A DNA stretch of 64,000 nucleotides from Corallium rubrum. Its lineage: Eukaryota; Cnidaria; Anthozoa; Scleralcyonacea; Coralliidae. Shown in pieces: positions 35,172 to 47,125 of the stretch. The position numbers and the translations under genes are program-made. Each line of letters starts with the position of its first letter. Within the stretch, counting starts at the first letter, position 1. The stretch covers positions 16,537,161 through 16,601,160 of the forward strand of contig OZ036002.1 of the NCBI GenBank assembly GCA_964035015.1, written 5' to 3'. The notes beneath the pieces are model-generated. The model did no database searches and was not told the DNA's origin. It worked only from the letters and a program-made list of their open reading frames with translations.

Positions 35172-38100
35172 ATGATTTCTATTGCAAAGGACTCGTCCTT
35201 TATCATCATGGCTATTAGTCTCATTCACCGACATGCCTGTGGATTTGCTAAGACAGCAGTTTGGCAAGTCACAAAAGCGGTTATTGCCAAAATTAAACGC
35301 AATGCGAACGAGACGCCAAAGGAGCATCGAGCGCGCAGTGTACAGGAGATATACAACCACTTCACGCATACGCTAACTGGAAAAAAATTCGCAGTTGATC
35401 TGAAAACCTTCAAGAGAAAGCTACCAGATCTTCGCAAGAAGTTCAGTACTTTGGAATCCCCGCAAAATGCAGATAACTGGAAGAAGCTGTTGCCCGAACG
35501 AAAAGAAGAACACAGCTTGACGGATTGCCAAGGTTGCTTTCACAGGTATTCAGTCTTTCAGTCCTCCTTTCCTGTAACATGAAGGAATTCAAAGGTAGTT
35601 AAAGCAAAATCCATTGGCTGTTGCTCAAGATACTGCCTCCAAAACACGCGCAAATCCAATTCCAGTCCAGTGCAACCAACGAGAATACCAACGTGCTGCC
35701 CAAAAAGTGTATGACGACGCTCAATCCAGTGTTTGAACGGACATACAATGTCCCTTGGTGAAAGCATTCACGACGCTTGAGGAGTTGAACATTCAAACCA
35801 AGCTGTCCAGAGCTGATAAGAAAAAACAAAGGAGAAACAATGTGAGGAAAGCAAAATCCTGTTTGGAAGAACAATGGAAGAAGACATCAGTAATGAGGTA
35901 AAGTGGATGTTGACATTTAATATTTACCCGTCAAGTAATTAAACAATATTAAATAAGTAATCAACAATAAAATAAATAATAAAAATATGTTAATATAAAT
36001 AATAAAAAATAAGTAAATTTAAGCATAACCCTATATACTGACGTATTAATTTTATAAACACAATGCAACCCTGTAATATATATTCGACTGACTTAATTGT
36101 AAGCCAACTGTAGATTGAATCATAAATGATTGTTATTAACTACTCATAGTATTGTAGCCTGCATAACCTAAAATTTCTGTAGGTTAGGGGATGAGGTGGG
36201 TAATTGGAGCTTGTGGAGGCATGACTTCACCAACATCAAAAATTTCTGTCTGCACCCATGCTATATGGTATTAGACAGTACGTACACTACAGGTTGCTGT
36301 ACTGTAGTAAATTTTGTGATTAAACATTCTTTTATAGCTGCTGTAAATTAGGCTAGCTCCCAAGTCACTAGTTTCCAAATTTATTCTCCTAGGTGTTATG
36401 GTAACCACCAATCCCTGGCAGCGACCCAATGTTCCCGATGCCATGGGCTTTGAGAGCAAGGAAAGTGCTCAACAACGAAAATCTGCCCCTACAACTACAA
36501 GAAAAAGAAACCCTGTGTGAAATCTCAGCAATACTAGTTGGGACAAGGAGGCATTGAAAGAAGAAGTTGAAAATTATGCAGATGGTACAAAAGTTAACTG
36601 GTCAGATTTGGCATGGAGGCACAATATACAAAGCACAAAGGGTGAAATAGCAAAGCATGGTGGTCAGATAGCCCAAGAGTGGTTGAAATCTGTTGGTGCC
36701 AATGTGAACAGATTTAAAAGGCCAAATACAGGAACTGAGAATAGAATCAGAAGAACAAAGCTAAGCAGGGCAGGAAGAGAAATCACCATCGCAACCCCAC
36801 AAACCATTAGTAGTGTGAAAGAAGAGATGAAAAAGGTCATGTCAGGTGAATATACGGTTGGGCAGCAAATTGCACCTCGAAAGGTAATTAATCCAAATAA
36901 ATAAAATAATAACGAGTATAAAGAAGGAGAATGTGAAGATGAAATGCGAGCCCGTCTGAAGAAAATTGAAAGAACAAGGCATTTCAAAATATGGCATGAT
37001 CTGTCTACTGTTGTCAACCATGGTCATTTGGTATTTATGGTTTCGTGTCTTTATGATCCAGCCATACACAAATGTTGAGTACCATAGGATGACCAACATG
37101 ACTGAAGATATCCCAACTAAAATTGAATTGCCCGAGGTCTACATAGTTGCTAGGTCAGGAAGCTCAGATGTTGAACAGCTGGCCTATATCGACACTCGAG
37201 TGGATTGTCTGGAAGACATGGCAATTAAAGTAAAAACAGATTCTGGAACTAATATCACAGATATTATGTCCTTTTTTCATGTAGATAGTCCAGCTCGTCA
37301 GCTTGAATGTGGACAGAAGAAAGGCGGTAATTTTTACTGTTCTGGCTGTGGTGCAAATGCACACCGAGCTTACGAGCTGGACTATTGCTTTCACTGTCGT
37401 TACATGTCCTTGTCAGACCGACAGCAGTTAATTCTGAATGGGCCCTTTGGAAGAAAAAATTCTCTGGCAAAAGCTTACAAGCCATTGCAAAAGCTGACAA
37501 AGCAGGAACTGATTCGGGAGCTTAATGCTGATTCGGGAGCTTAATGCAAGAGGGATCTACGATGGGAAAACAAAGAAGGAACTTGAGAAGCTTTTGTCAG
37601 ATGAAATGCATGGTGTCCAAAGGGTGCCAGCACTGCTTTACACAAGACCAACAACCACAATGGAAGCTCTTTGTGGAAGCAATTGTGGAAGCTATGAAGC
37701 ACTCTCTTTTGAACCACTTCATGATGCTGGCAAACATATTGAAAATGTCCTAACTGAACTCCCAGCCCATTTACCCGAACAAGAGAAGCTAAAGCTGTAA
37801 AGGAAATAATCAACATGTCCATTGGTGGAATAGAAACAAAGCGAACATTCGACTACCAATGTGCACTGATTATCCTGACAAAGCACTCCACTCAGACCAT
37901 TTCTTCAGCCCAAGTCAAGCAACTTCTGCATTCCTTGGTAGAAATTCAAAGAATTGCCTACAGCTCTGATTGTGATTGAACTCCCAAATCAGTGCTTCGA
38001 CTATACAACATGGCTTGGTACCATGGGATGTTGTGCAGGGAGGTATTTGCTTTTACGCTGAAGGAAATGACAACCCGGAAGCTTTATGGCAATTACTTCC

Positions 38101-38400
38101 ATTACATAACATCTCATGCTGCTCTGCAGCATCGTCTGATTAGTGGAAATTCCTGCAATGTTGAAGATCAGGAGAGAGTTTTTAACACCATAACCAACAT
38201 CACCAAGTCCACATCTTCTTTTCACCCCAGTCATATTATTGGAAATATTTTTGTTAGATTGCAAGCTGAGAAACAGATGGAAGCTTCCAAAGCTCTTGTG
38301 TTTCCAAACAACAAGCATCTGTTTCTAAGCTTGCAGCATCACTACCTCCATATGGAAATACCATAATTCCACACAAGATGACAGAGAAGCATAGCAGCTC
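35172..38400 (+). pseudogene. Uncharacterised multicopy metazoan gene, decayed
   Basis: Pieces in order: 35172-35546 (AISLIHRHACGFAKTAVW, EIYNHF, FKRKLPDLRKKF, CQGCFHRY), about 35650-35898 (ECNQ.. basic helix), 36450-36900 (VNWSDLAWRHN, GGQIAQEWLKSVG, MSGEYTVGQQIAPRK), 36910-37550 (RTRHFKIWHDLSTVVNHGHL, PEVYIVARSGSSDVEQLAYI, CSGCGANAHRAYELD), 37525-37797 (ARGIYDGKTKKELEKLL), 37800-38400 (KLYGNYFHYITSHAALQHRL, VEDQERVFNTI). I recall this block order from uncharacterised proteins in amphioxus, molluscs and corals; its chemistry is unknown to me. Breaks include a 19-bp tandem duplication at 37509-37546 and in-frame stops near 36902, 37798 and 37979. Confidence 0.6.
37509..37546 (+). repeat. 19-bp tandem duplication
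   Basis: CTGATTCGGGAGCTTAATG occurs twice with no spacer. Nineteen bases shift the frame inside the pseudogene. Confidence 0.95.
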
Positions 38401-38798
38401 TCGGCAGGCTAACGCTTGTCATAAATGACCCCGAAAACGCCAGAGGATTTTGTCGCAATTTTTTGCCATTTCCGAGCGCATATTTTGGAAGACTGGTAAC
38501 GAAATTAATTATCGAAAAATGAGCTTTATTTCTGGGCTTATGTACCCTTTAGGATTGCCTTGAATCTCTTGAAAAATATACCGCGAAAATGGGGGACAAC
38601 CTTCGTCGATCTAAACCCTGTTGAGCAAAATATCGTCTTTATGCTCGCAGGCCGTAAATGTTGATGAATTTCGGCTTCAAATAACTTCTTGATTCTTGGT
38701 TATTAATTGCCTGTTTTTATTATTTTGCAAAGCCAAGATGCTTATTTAAAAACGTATGTTTTTTTGTTTTGGGAGTTTTGTTTTAAAATCGGTAAAAT

Positions 38799-41240
38799 AT
38801 GCCTTTGACGAAGGCTACTGATCACAAGCGTTTCAATGTTGGCGCTTATATGAAAACATTACGCCAGCAGTCGGAAACGATTGGTGTAAAAACTAAGGAA
38901 GTCCGAACTCAAGCTAAACGCCTTGAGCGTTTGGATGAAAAGGTATGCAAGGCTCGGTTCGATTGTGTAATATTTAATATTATATATACAGTATAACTTA
39001 AAACATGCTGTGTTGTAGGTAGCCAGTTTAGTGAATGAGATAGAAGATAGAGAAGATGTTAGAAACAGCTTACAAGGTGCCTGTACTAGCAAGAGTAAGG
39101 AGGGGTTTTTAAGCCAGAAAGCAGTCGCAATGAGAAGAAAGATGCCAACGGGTTCGAATAGCTGTAGTGCTTCAACTGGGAAGAAGAGGCGAGTAGAAAC
39201 TATGCAAGCAGCAAGCGAAATACATGGAGGAAGTAATGAAGATCAGAAGCCAGCAATGCAAGGGTTATTAGAAACAGTAGATAGAAAGTGTAGCGAGGCA
39301 GATATTGTTAATTGTATCGATAATTGTCGGAAGTTAAAAGGGCAGGTCTTTCCTAAGATATATAAGAAGGATCTAGGTCTATTGCTGTTTATTACAGTAG
39401 GGGGGTAATGGGAAGGCTTAAGTACAGATCAGTTTATAGAGCATCAGGCTACAAATATTTGCATGGTAGAAAGAGGTCTCGGCGCATATCAGTTGCTAAC
39501 TGTCCCACCCCGAGGATTGTACCATACCATAAATTAATGACATATATAAAGTCTATCGATATAGGTAAGTTGTACAGCGTTTGTGATATGCTTTGTACTG
39601 ATTTAGAAGAGAATGAGAAAGTGAATGGTTGTTATCGAAGCTTAGAGGAGCTTTTGCTCAAGTTGAGTGAGTTTTACCTTAACAATGCAGAGCAATATAA
39701 TCTTACGTTTTGTGGTGAACATAACACATTTCAGGTTTCTTTGGGTGGTGATGGGGCACCATTTGGTAAGGATGATTCAGCGTGTGCATGGCTGGTAAGT
39801 TTTTTGAATATTGGGCATGGGTTTAACGTTTTGAGTAGCAATGAAAATTTTCTCTTGTTTGGAGCTAATTGTAGTGAAAATTGTCCAGCAGTTGTAAATT
39901 TCATCAGAAAGCTAATGATTGAAATAAAAAGGATCGAGGCCAGTTCATATACTGTTTCCTGTAAAGGACAATTAGTAAGTGTTAAATTTATAGTATCTGA
40001 GTTGCCTAATGATATGAAAATGTTGGCATTTTTAGGTGGTGAGCTGAGTACCAGTGCAAAATATTTCTCCACATTTGGTGATGTTTCAACAGAAAATGCC
40101 AACAGCATTAATGGTACTTTTGGTCTGGAGGAGAGCAATACATGGAGGCCATGGAAATATAGTGAAAGGGTTAAAGTAGCTACTTCAGTTGAAAAAATGA
40201 AAATAATTTATTAATAAGTAAAAAAAAGATTTCTCAGACAACCAAGCGAACAAAGATCACAACATTTATTGCACAACAGAAAAGCAGACAGGAATTCATC
40301 CCACTGATTGGCAATCTTATTGACCAAGCTCATGTTGATCCTTTGCATTTAAAGAATAATGCTTGTGCTCTCGCTCACCATCATCTTTTGCACCTAGCAA
40401 TTGCCTTGTCTAATATTTCCAATTCTGTATCTTCTTTTTCTCAGATTTCTCCAAATTCTCCACTATTTAAGTATGTTGAAATATTAAGGTCAAAGTGTTC
40501 TCTTTCCAGGCTGGCGAAGAAAATAATAAAGTGGTTTAATGATACCAAGGCTAATGGGAAGGACTTTGACTATAGATTTACAGGTAAGGACTCTAGACTA
40601 TTTCTCTACAATTTTATGTTTTTGATTGATTTTCTCGAAGAAGGTACTACTGGGAAGCAAAAAGAAATCCTCCATGTTCATGCGTATCTCTGCCTTTTTC
40701 TGCGAAATAGTGTGTGTCTGTTCAGTCGTGTCAACATTACTGCTGAACAGGTAACTCAGTTAAAACATTATTGTCGGAGCTTCTTTCGTGGTTATTGTTT
40801 ATTTTTTAATGTTAACCCTACTATTTGGACCCTGGGCAATGTTGTCCCTTTGCATGTTGAGCAGATGAAAGCTAAGTATGGGCTGGGCCTAGGATTAAAT
40901 TCTATGGAAGGTAGAGAAGCCAAACATCTTGCTGTAGCTAAATACAGTAAAAACACTGCTTACCTTCATAGATGGGAACAGATATTCCAGCATGAATATA
41001 TATCACTAATAGGGGAGAAAGGTTATAATATTAACCACTTTTTTTGTTTCTGCTAAGCCAACTTATTTACCAAAACGTGTGCATGGTGAAAACGTGGAAT
41101 TTTGTATTTGTGGCCTAGGAAAGAGGCAACCATCTGATAGTGGATGCAGGTTTTGTAACGACAGCTTAAGAAGCAAAATAATGACAAGTATTGAAAAATG
41201 CAAAATACTTATTTTAATTAATTTCAGTATGTGCTATTAA
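38799..41240 (+). pseudogene. DDE-transposase-like gene, second family, three homopolymer frameshifts
   Basis: Exon 1 38799-38942 (MPLTKATDHKRFNVGAYMK) splices to exon 2 at 39019 in frame. The protein shows a basic N-terminus, RKLKGQVFPKIY, FQVSLGGDGAPFGKDDSACA, NENFLLFGANCSENCP, ELPNDMKMLAFLGGEL, KNNACALAHHHLL, WFNDTKANGKDFDYRFTGKDS, NPTIWTLGNVVPLHVEQM and a C-terminal CICGLGKRQPSDSGCRFC zinc-like motif. The order GGDGA .. NDMK parallels SGDGA .. GGDYK of the gene at 4860-9339, so I infer a shared RNase-H-like fold. Frame changes lie in a G6 run (39400-39405), an A4 run (about 40198-40201) and a T7 run (about 41040). No other damage is visible, so sequencing error is a real alternative to pseudogene. 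Confidence 0.7.
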
Positions 41241-41469
41241 TAGCTCCATGTAGTATCTTTACTGTAACCTTCATTTTTTTTGTTTGTGTTTGCCAGAGGT
41301 GGAGAGAGAGGAAGGAGAGTGATTTGTACTAAAGTTGGCTCAAGATACCAGTAATCTCTTGATTTCAGTAATTTCATGAGTTCAAAGATGCATTTAAATC
41401 TGTTCTCCCTAATTTGAAACTGTAAGTCTAAAATTATTCTGACTTGTAAACAATTAAAGTTGTGTTAAA

Positions 41470-41606
41470 TAAGCTGAGATTGTGTAAACAATGTTATCTT
41501 AAACAACTTTACCTTGACAGCTGCTGTCTAGGTAAAGTTGTTTAAGGTAACATTGTTTTGGCTAAACAAAGTGAAATTAATTAATTAATTACACAATCTT
41601 AGCTTA
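41470..41606. repeat. Nested imperfect hairpin
   Basis: Inner arms 41487-41513 and 41531-41557 are 27 bp with one mismatch. The loop itself contains GACAGC/GCTGTC. Outer arms 41470-41487 and 41589-41606 (TAAGCTGAGATTGTGTAA type) are 18 bp with one mismatch. The right side carries an extra ~31 bp including (TTAA)n-like sequence. Probably a foldback/MITE element. Confidence 0.85.
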
Positions 41607-41687
41607 GCTCACCTTGTAGTTTGGCAAGTATTCAACTCAAGTAAAACATATATCCAACACCCTAAAGTACCCTGGGGTGCCATCCAA

Positions 41688-41760
41688 GCCTCAGTAGCTC
41701 AATGGTTAGAGTGCGTGACTAGTGGTCACAAGGTTGCGGGTTCAATTCCCGTCTGGGGAC
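41688..41760 (+). tRNA. tRNA-Thr-like gene (anticodon AGT)
   Basis: 73 nt fold as a cloverleaf: acceptor GCCTCAG/CTGGGGA (6 of 7 pairs), A box TAGCTCAATGG, anticodon loop CTAGTGG giving AGT, B box GGTTCAATTCC with T stem GCGGG/CCCGT. The first acceptor pair and the outermost anticodon-stem pair are mismatched. T4 follows at about 41768. It could be a working tRNA-Thr, a pseudogene or the head of a tRNA-derived SINE. Confidence 0.55.
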
Positions 41761-42481
41761 TTGGGATTTTCTCCAAAAACTGACAACTTGACTAGCAAAT
41801 TAAAAACGTTAATTATTAAATCGTGCATTCTTCTTGATATTTTACACAGTCAGAATAATTTACAGACCATGTTTATATTCATATGCTAATTTTCCAGCAC
41901 CAGCATATGGGTTTTTCTATAATTAGTTTTGTAACCATGAAAAGAAATTCTTACCATTTTTAATTAAATTTTTCCTGTTTGTATAAAATGTGAGGTCAAT
42001 TATTATAATAAATTCAATTACGGAATTCTGAAAATTCAATAAATAATGGTACACTATATATCCTCTAGTCTAGAAGTTATTGCATTGTCTCTGTTTAGCA
42101 ATGATATGTGCACAGCCTTTTTTGTACCATAATCATATACAGCTACATGTATATTATATTCCAGCTTACATATATCTAAGTAGGGTATTTATAGTATACA
42201 CCGTATATTATTTGCCACATTTGGCGCTGCACTGGGAAAATGTTGCCCAATAATTATGTCTTGACTGAATGGACAGAGGCCAAGGGCATGTGAAGTAAAC
42301 ACTGACTACTGAGGGCCTGTTCACATGAGACAGAGTTATCTCGAAGGGTACAGATAAATTGGGGCTATATATAGTAGTATGGTCAATGTTGGCCCTGTAC
42401 ATGTTTCACATGATAAAACTCAACTACCAAATGAATTTACAGTATCTCTGACTCCTGAGATACTGCAGTACATATAACTCT

Positions 42482-42536
42482 AGCTTCATGTGAACATTTC
42501 ATTCCATTGCATGGGATGAGGTGTTCACATGAAGCT
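42482..42536. repeat. 15-bp perfect inverted repeat
   Basis: AGCTTCATGTGAACA (42482-42496) and its reverse complement (42522-42536). Related TTCACATGA text occurs near 42312 and 42407, suggesting a degraded element spanning about 42300-42560. Confidence 0.6.
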
Positions 42537-43495
42537 GTGGTTACCGTCTCACTCAGACTGAGTTATCTCTATCCCTCGGATCATCTCGTTCTCTAACATC
42601 GAGATATCCCAAGGGATAGGGATATACTGTAACTCGCCTGAGACATGCCCCCATTGTAACAGGACCTGAGGGTCAATGTTTTCCAATAGACTGACCATAT
42701 TTGGTAAATAACCTATATCCTTAATTATTTTCCCATGTTTGGCCATATTTTGTTTGCTGCAGGTTTTAGCTTTTTTATGGGTGGTTTTAGCCTGCAAGGT
42801 CTGTACACTAAAATTTCGGACTGCTTGTTAGCCAATCAGAAATCAAGTGGTCTAGCATTAACCAGAATGAAATGCTAAAGTGTGCCATTGACCTGTATGC
42901 ATAAATAGGTTAATTTACCAAATATTAGAATATACTTACTGGAAGTATTGTTTACTGTAATGCAGATATAATGAAAAACAATATAACAGACACAAACATG
43001 AAATGTTTAAAGAGTTTCAAAAATAGAAATTAATTTAATGAAACATTTTTCAGACTGTTGGAAACAATGCGAACTTTCAAGTTCTGCATATTACAGTATT
43101 ACAACAGCAAGGTATTCTCCCATTTTAAGCTAAACCTACAGTAATTAAAAGTAATGTAGAATAGGTTTTCAGCCATTTCTCTAATTTCCTGTAAGAATCA
43201 CCTTGTTTGTTCTTGGTGTTTTCAAGCTTTACAGTAATGTTTTTACAAAACACTGGGTCTACAGTACATGTATGTACCACTAAAATAAAGTTATATAAGA
43301 AAGAGATTTTACTACAAATGTCACAACATTTTGATCCACACCATGCAATCTTTTGGCCACCCTCTTTGCAACATGAAGCAACATAAAAATGGTGGAATAT
43401 TGTTGCCTGGTGTTGAATCGAAATTTATGTGATCCGGTAATAATTATATGTTACATGTACACAGAATAACATAATAATTTACAGCACCATGATAA

Positions 43496-43800
43496 TGCAC
43501 CTATCAATGTTAAGCCCCAGGCTGGGGGGGGGGGGGGCAGCACATGGGATTTTGACTGATCGGCATAGCCTGAGACAGGGAAATTTGACTTTCTTGACAA
43601 GCTCGAGGGATGGGTTTTTTGACATGTAACATTATCTTAATGCTATATTTTAGCATTTTATATTTCCCATGGAGGGGTATTTTGATCAACAAGGCTATTC
43701 TACTGCAGGGACAGCAGTCAAACCCAAAAAAGTCATTTCCCCGTGGTCCCCCCCCCCCCCCCCACCCCCACCCACCTGGGGCTTAACACTGATAGGTGCA
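43496..43800. mobile_element. MITE, TGCACCTATCA family, copy A
   Basis: Terminal inverted repeats TGCACCTATCA .. TTAAGCCCCAGG at 43496-43523 and the inverse at 43774-43800, flanked by TAA on both sides (possible 3-bp target duplication). G and C homopolymer tracts lie just inside the ends. No ORF. Confidence 0.75.
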
Positions 43801-43826
43801 TAAGTACGGTAGATTTGTATAGGTGA

Positions 43827-43978
43827 TAGCATGGTTTCGAGTGCAATTTGGAAAAAAACATGCATGAGTGAGTTTTTCAAAGACTATCAAAATTGCACGC
43901 GTCCGAAGGACTGCTATTATTTGAGGTCTTCGAAAAACTCATGTGTGTTTTTTTCAAATTGCACGAGAAATCATGCTA
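43827..43978. repeat. Inverted repeat, ~50-bp arms
   Basis: TAGCATGGTTTCGAGTGCAA at 43827 and the inverse ending 43978; pairing continues through AAAAAACATG..GAGTTTTTC. Likely a MITE. Confidence 0.65.
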
Positions 43979-44858
43979 TTACTTGAAAAAAATTATCATA
44001 AAGAGAATCTTTCTAATCAAACTGATTTGTTCAAATAACATACATGAAAAAAAATTAACAGGAGCTTTTTTTCTAGTAAAAAAATATTTTTGTGCAAATT
44101 TAAAAAATTACAAAATTTGCACTTTATTTCATTTTTCTGCACTGAATTACACTAAAATTGCACTCCTCTCTGCCAATCAGAACTCAGAAATTTTTTCATG
44201 TATTAATTATTAATTGTTATTAATATTGATCAGTATGACTTTTTTACCACTGTAAACTTAATTTTCTTAATATCCAATTAAGATATTTTGTTGAACTACA
44301 TTAATTCAAGTGACAAAAACTAAAAAAATAGCCACAGTTATTAGCGATAACCAGTTACTTCTGGTTTGTATTGATGACTCATCTTATGTTGCAATAAAAT
44401 GCTATATTCCTCAAATTTTCTTAGTATTGATTTTAGATACAGGACATGGAGTGCATGGTTTTGTTTTTAAATGTAATAATTAAGTCCTCACTCGTATATA
44501 TTTATACATAAATTTTTGTAACATGTCAACTTCACTGTGTATAGAATTTAATCTGGCAAAAAATTGTGACAGATCGAAGACAACAAACTCAAAAAAGCTG
44601 CTGCGTTCAACATTTGCACTTATACCAAGGGAAACCTTGCATCGAATAATTAAAAGAGTACATGTAAACTGATCATTGGTCAACATGCAATATTAGTATA
44701 AATACACGGGTGATTATAGAAAATCGCACATGCTGATTGGTCGAGCTACTTCGGATTAATTCTCGATAATCATCTACAGCATTATCCATAAGCTAAGTTG
44801 TCAATGCAACAGACGAGGAAATGAACAACTTTAAAGAAAATGTTGATCTTAAGGCCCT

Positions 44859-44918
44859 GTTTACACGATACCGGATGAATTCAAGACTGGTCTTGAATTC
44901 ATCCGGTCCCATGTAAAC
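44859..44918. repeat. Perfect 18-bp hairpin with 2-nt loop
   Basis: ACCGGATGAATTCAAGAC (44870-44887) and its exact inverse (44890-44907), with GTTTACA/TGTAAAC outside. Confidence 0.9.
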
Positions 44919-44954
44919 GTAGCCTAAAAGTAGGAAAATGTGTATTTATATTAA

Positions 44955-45060
44955 AACAATTATTTGCCTCAGGCTCAGTGAATATCAGTGGATAATAACC
45001 TCGAATTCGTCTCAGTTGTTATTCACCGATATTCACCTCGCCTTCAGCGAATAATTGTTA
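44955..45060. repeat. Inverted repeat, ~45-bp arms
   Basis: AACAATTATTTGCCTCAGGC at 44955 and its imperfect inverse ending 45060. Likely a MITE. Confidence 0.65.
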
Positions 45061-45105
45061 AATAATCCACACAGATTGTAATACTCAATTGTATCAATAC
45101 TACTA

Positions 45106-45440
45106 TGCACCTACTGTATGAATGTTGAGCCCCAGGGGATAGGTCAGGTATTCAGGTAAATGTGGGGCATTAAATTTTAATTATTTCCCATGCAAATTTT
45201 TGATGAAATTCTCCACTGTCAGGCTTGCAATGAATATTTGTTAAATGTAATCAAAGCATACCCTAACCTAAAAATATAAACTTATCCTTTCCCCATTATT
45301 TTAATATATCTAATCACTAGAAAATCAAATATCCTTAGCCTTGCCACTTAGGACCAGGATGTAAGAAAGAACGATATAGTCAAATGCCCCACATTTGACC
45401 GACTTCTCACCTAGAACTTAACACTGATATTGTAGGTGTA
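45106..45440. mobile_element. MITE, TGCACCTATCA family, copy B
   Basis: Starts TGCACCTACTGTATGAATG with TTGAGCCCCAGG and ends with an inverted AACTTAACACTGATATTGTA and GGTGTA. It shares terminal design and internal 'cccacatttg'-type text with copy A but is more diverged. Confidence 0.6.
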
Positions 45441-45576
45441 TTAATTCAAGCGAAGCAACTGTAGAATAGAAAAACGGTCAGTACTAGTACTGCTATTTGA
45501 TTTGACGTACTATCATGTATGTAAATCGATACAATTGTGTAAACAAAGAATACAATCTAATACAGTACAAACGATC

Positions 45577-46277
45577 TCACTGACAGTGTTGAGGAAATCC
45601 GTTTATGTTCCACTCCCCAAAGTTGAATCCAATGACCAATTTACCCTTTCTTTTGTTATAAACAAAGGCAAAATCTTTCTCTTCCGATACAATAAGTGCC
45701 ACCTTGTTTCCTTTTCTTGAACCCGATGCAAGCTTTCTCTTGAAATAACTCGCGACATTTTCGCCAGAAAGTCCAGATAAAAATGAAAACAACTCTTTCA
45801 CAAGGCGAATTGTCGTGAAGGAAATCACGTCCCTTTTTTGTTGTTGCTGTGGTAACAGAATGGCTCAACGAATCCCTCCATAACCCGCACTACCTTTGCG
45901 AGGACATCAAATATTTCGTAATTGATGTCCCGCACAATTTCACCATAAAATGGATTGCGTGGGCTGCGTCTCGCACAAAACCGCCGACTGAGGCCATTTA
46001 ACGACAAGAGAGACTCGCTTCGCAAAAGCACCCTTGCACGTATGTGCCATCTCGACAGCGTCAACGATGGCGATGCCCCTCCATGTGCCGCTTGGCTCAG
46101 CTGATACAATGGAACCAAAGCATCGACGCCTGATGCGACAAAAAAGTCCTTATCAAAGGCCTTTTTTAACGTTTCTTTAGGTTCCCATTCATTTCCATTT
46201 TTAGTGCTAGGTTCACTTGCCAGAATTTGGGCGAGTACCTGATCTCTGGACATTTTCAAATTACCCGCGGCTGCCAT
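45577..46277 (-). CDS. Uncharacterised small gene, one homopolymer frameshift
   Basis: A frame from ATG 46277 (MAAAGNLKMSRDQVLAQILA) runs 150 codons, ending near FVEPFCYHSNNKK. At an A6 run (minus strand, about 45836) the neighbouring frame continues as ISFTTIRLVKELFSFLSGLS, FKRKLASGSRKGNKVALIVS and ends GFPQHCQ at 45577. The total would be about 235 aa. I do not recognise the family. No transmembrane segment or signal peptide is evident; the protein is helical-looking. It is head to head with the plus-strand gene beginning near 46405. It is one of few candidates for an ordinary host gene here. Confidence 0.45.
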
Positions 46278-46404
46278 ATTAGATTAGTTATCCTAGACTA
46301 TAGCGGCACACCGCTGACCTCAATGCATGGTGACCTTTGGTGTTTTCGATGGCATTTTTGACAAGCGTGGCTCACCCACCTTGAAAGAATAAGTCATTTT
46401 CTTC

Positions 46405-46798
46405 TGATTGGTAAGGGAAACTGGTGGGTTCAGCATGAGAATGGTGATTTTGAATTTCAAGATGGAGAACAGTCCCAAGATGTTCATCCTCAAGGACCTC
46501 CTCTCCATCATTTTTGTTCCAGTAACTTTAATGATGAAGAGAAATATCTGCAAGAATGCTGGAAGAAGTGTTTAGCTCTTGGTGTCAAGCTGCCAGCAAA
46601 AACCATCGGAATTGAAGATGAACAAGGAAACATGAATATTAGACCTATGAATGTCATGGACAGCAGCATGGATAACATTGGAGTGGTCCAAAACAATGTT
46701 CAAGAAGAACCTGAGGATGATGAAGACACCGCCATGCCCACTACTCAAGAAGATGTCATTATCTCTTTCCAGTTGGCCCCTGACAACAATGCAGAGAT
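46405..46798 (+). pseudogene. Interrupted gene, 5' part of an exon
   Basis: An open frame encodes NWWVQHENGDFEFQDGEQSQ, HHFCSSNFNDEEKYLQECWK, KLPAKTIGIEDEQGNMNIRP and an acidic region (QEEPEDDEDT), up to FQLAPDNNAE, where a Ty3-type LTR begins. The exon resumes after the element at 51161. Family not recognised. The probable splice acceptor is near 46400-46415. Confidence 0.5.
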
Positions 46799-46940
46799 TG
46801 TAAGACGTTGTTCAGAGGTTAACTCGCAATAAGACGTTTATTACTTGCATTTACTCAACTATTTATACAGTTCGTTACACCGGAAGTCCACCGGAAATCC
46901 ATGCATCTAATTACAAGTAAATACATGTAAATCTATTACA
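46799..46940 (-). repeat. Ty3-type element, 3' LTR
   Basis: 142 bp, TG..CA ends, identical to 51019-51160. A polypurine tract (plus-strand TCTCCCTTTCTCCT at 46941-46954) adjoins it. Confidence 0.95.
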
Positions 46941-47125
46941 TCTCCCTTTCTCCTAAAATCTTTTTTCTCTTCTTCTAATTTATAAAGAAATTAAATATAT
47001 AAACATCTAGCTATCAATTCAATATAATTTAAAATTTTTTTGTCTCTTTTTCTCTAAGGTTTTAACGACGAAAATTTAATTCATTTGAACTTTATCCTAA
47101 TTTGTCTCCTTTTAACTAAGAAATT

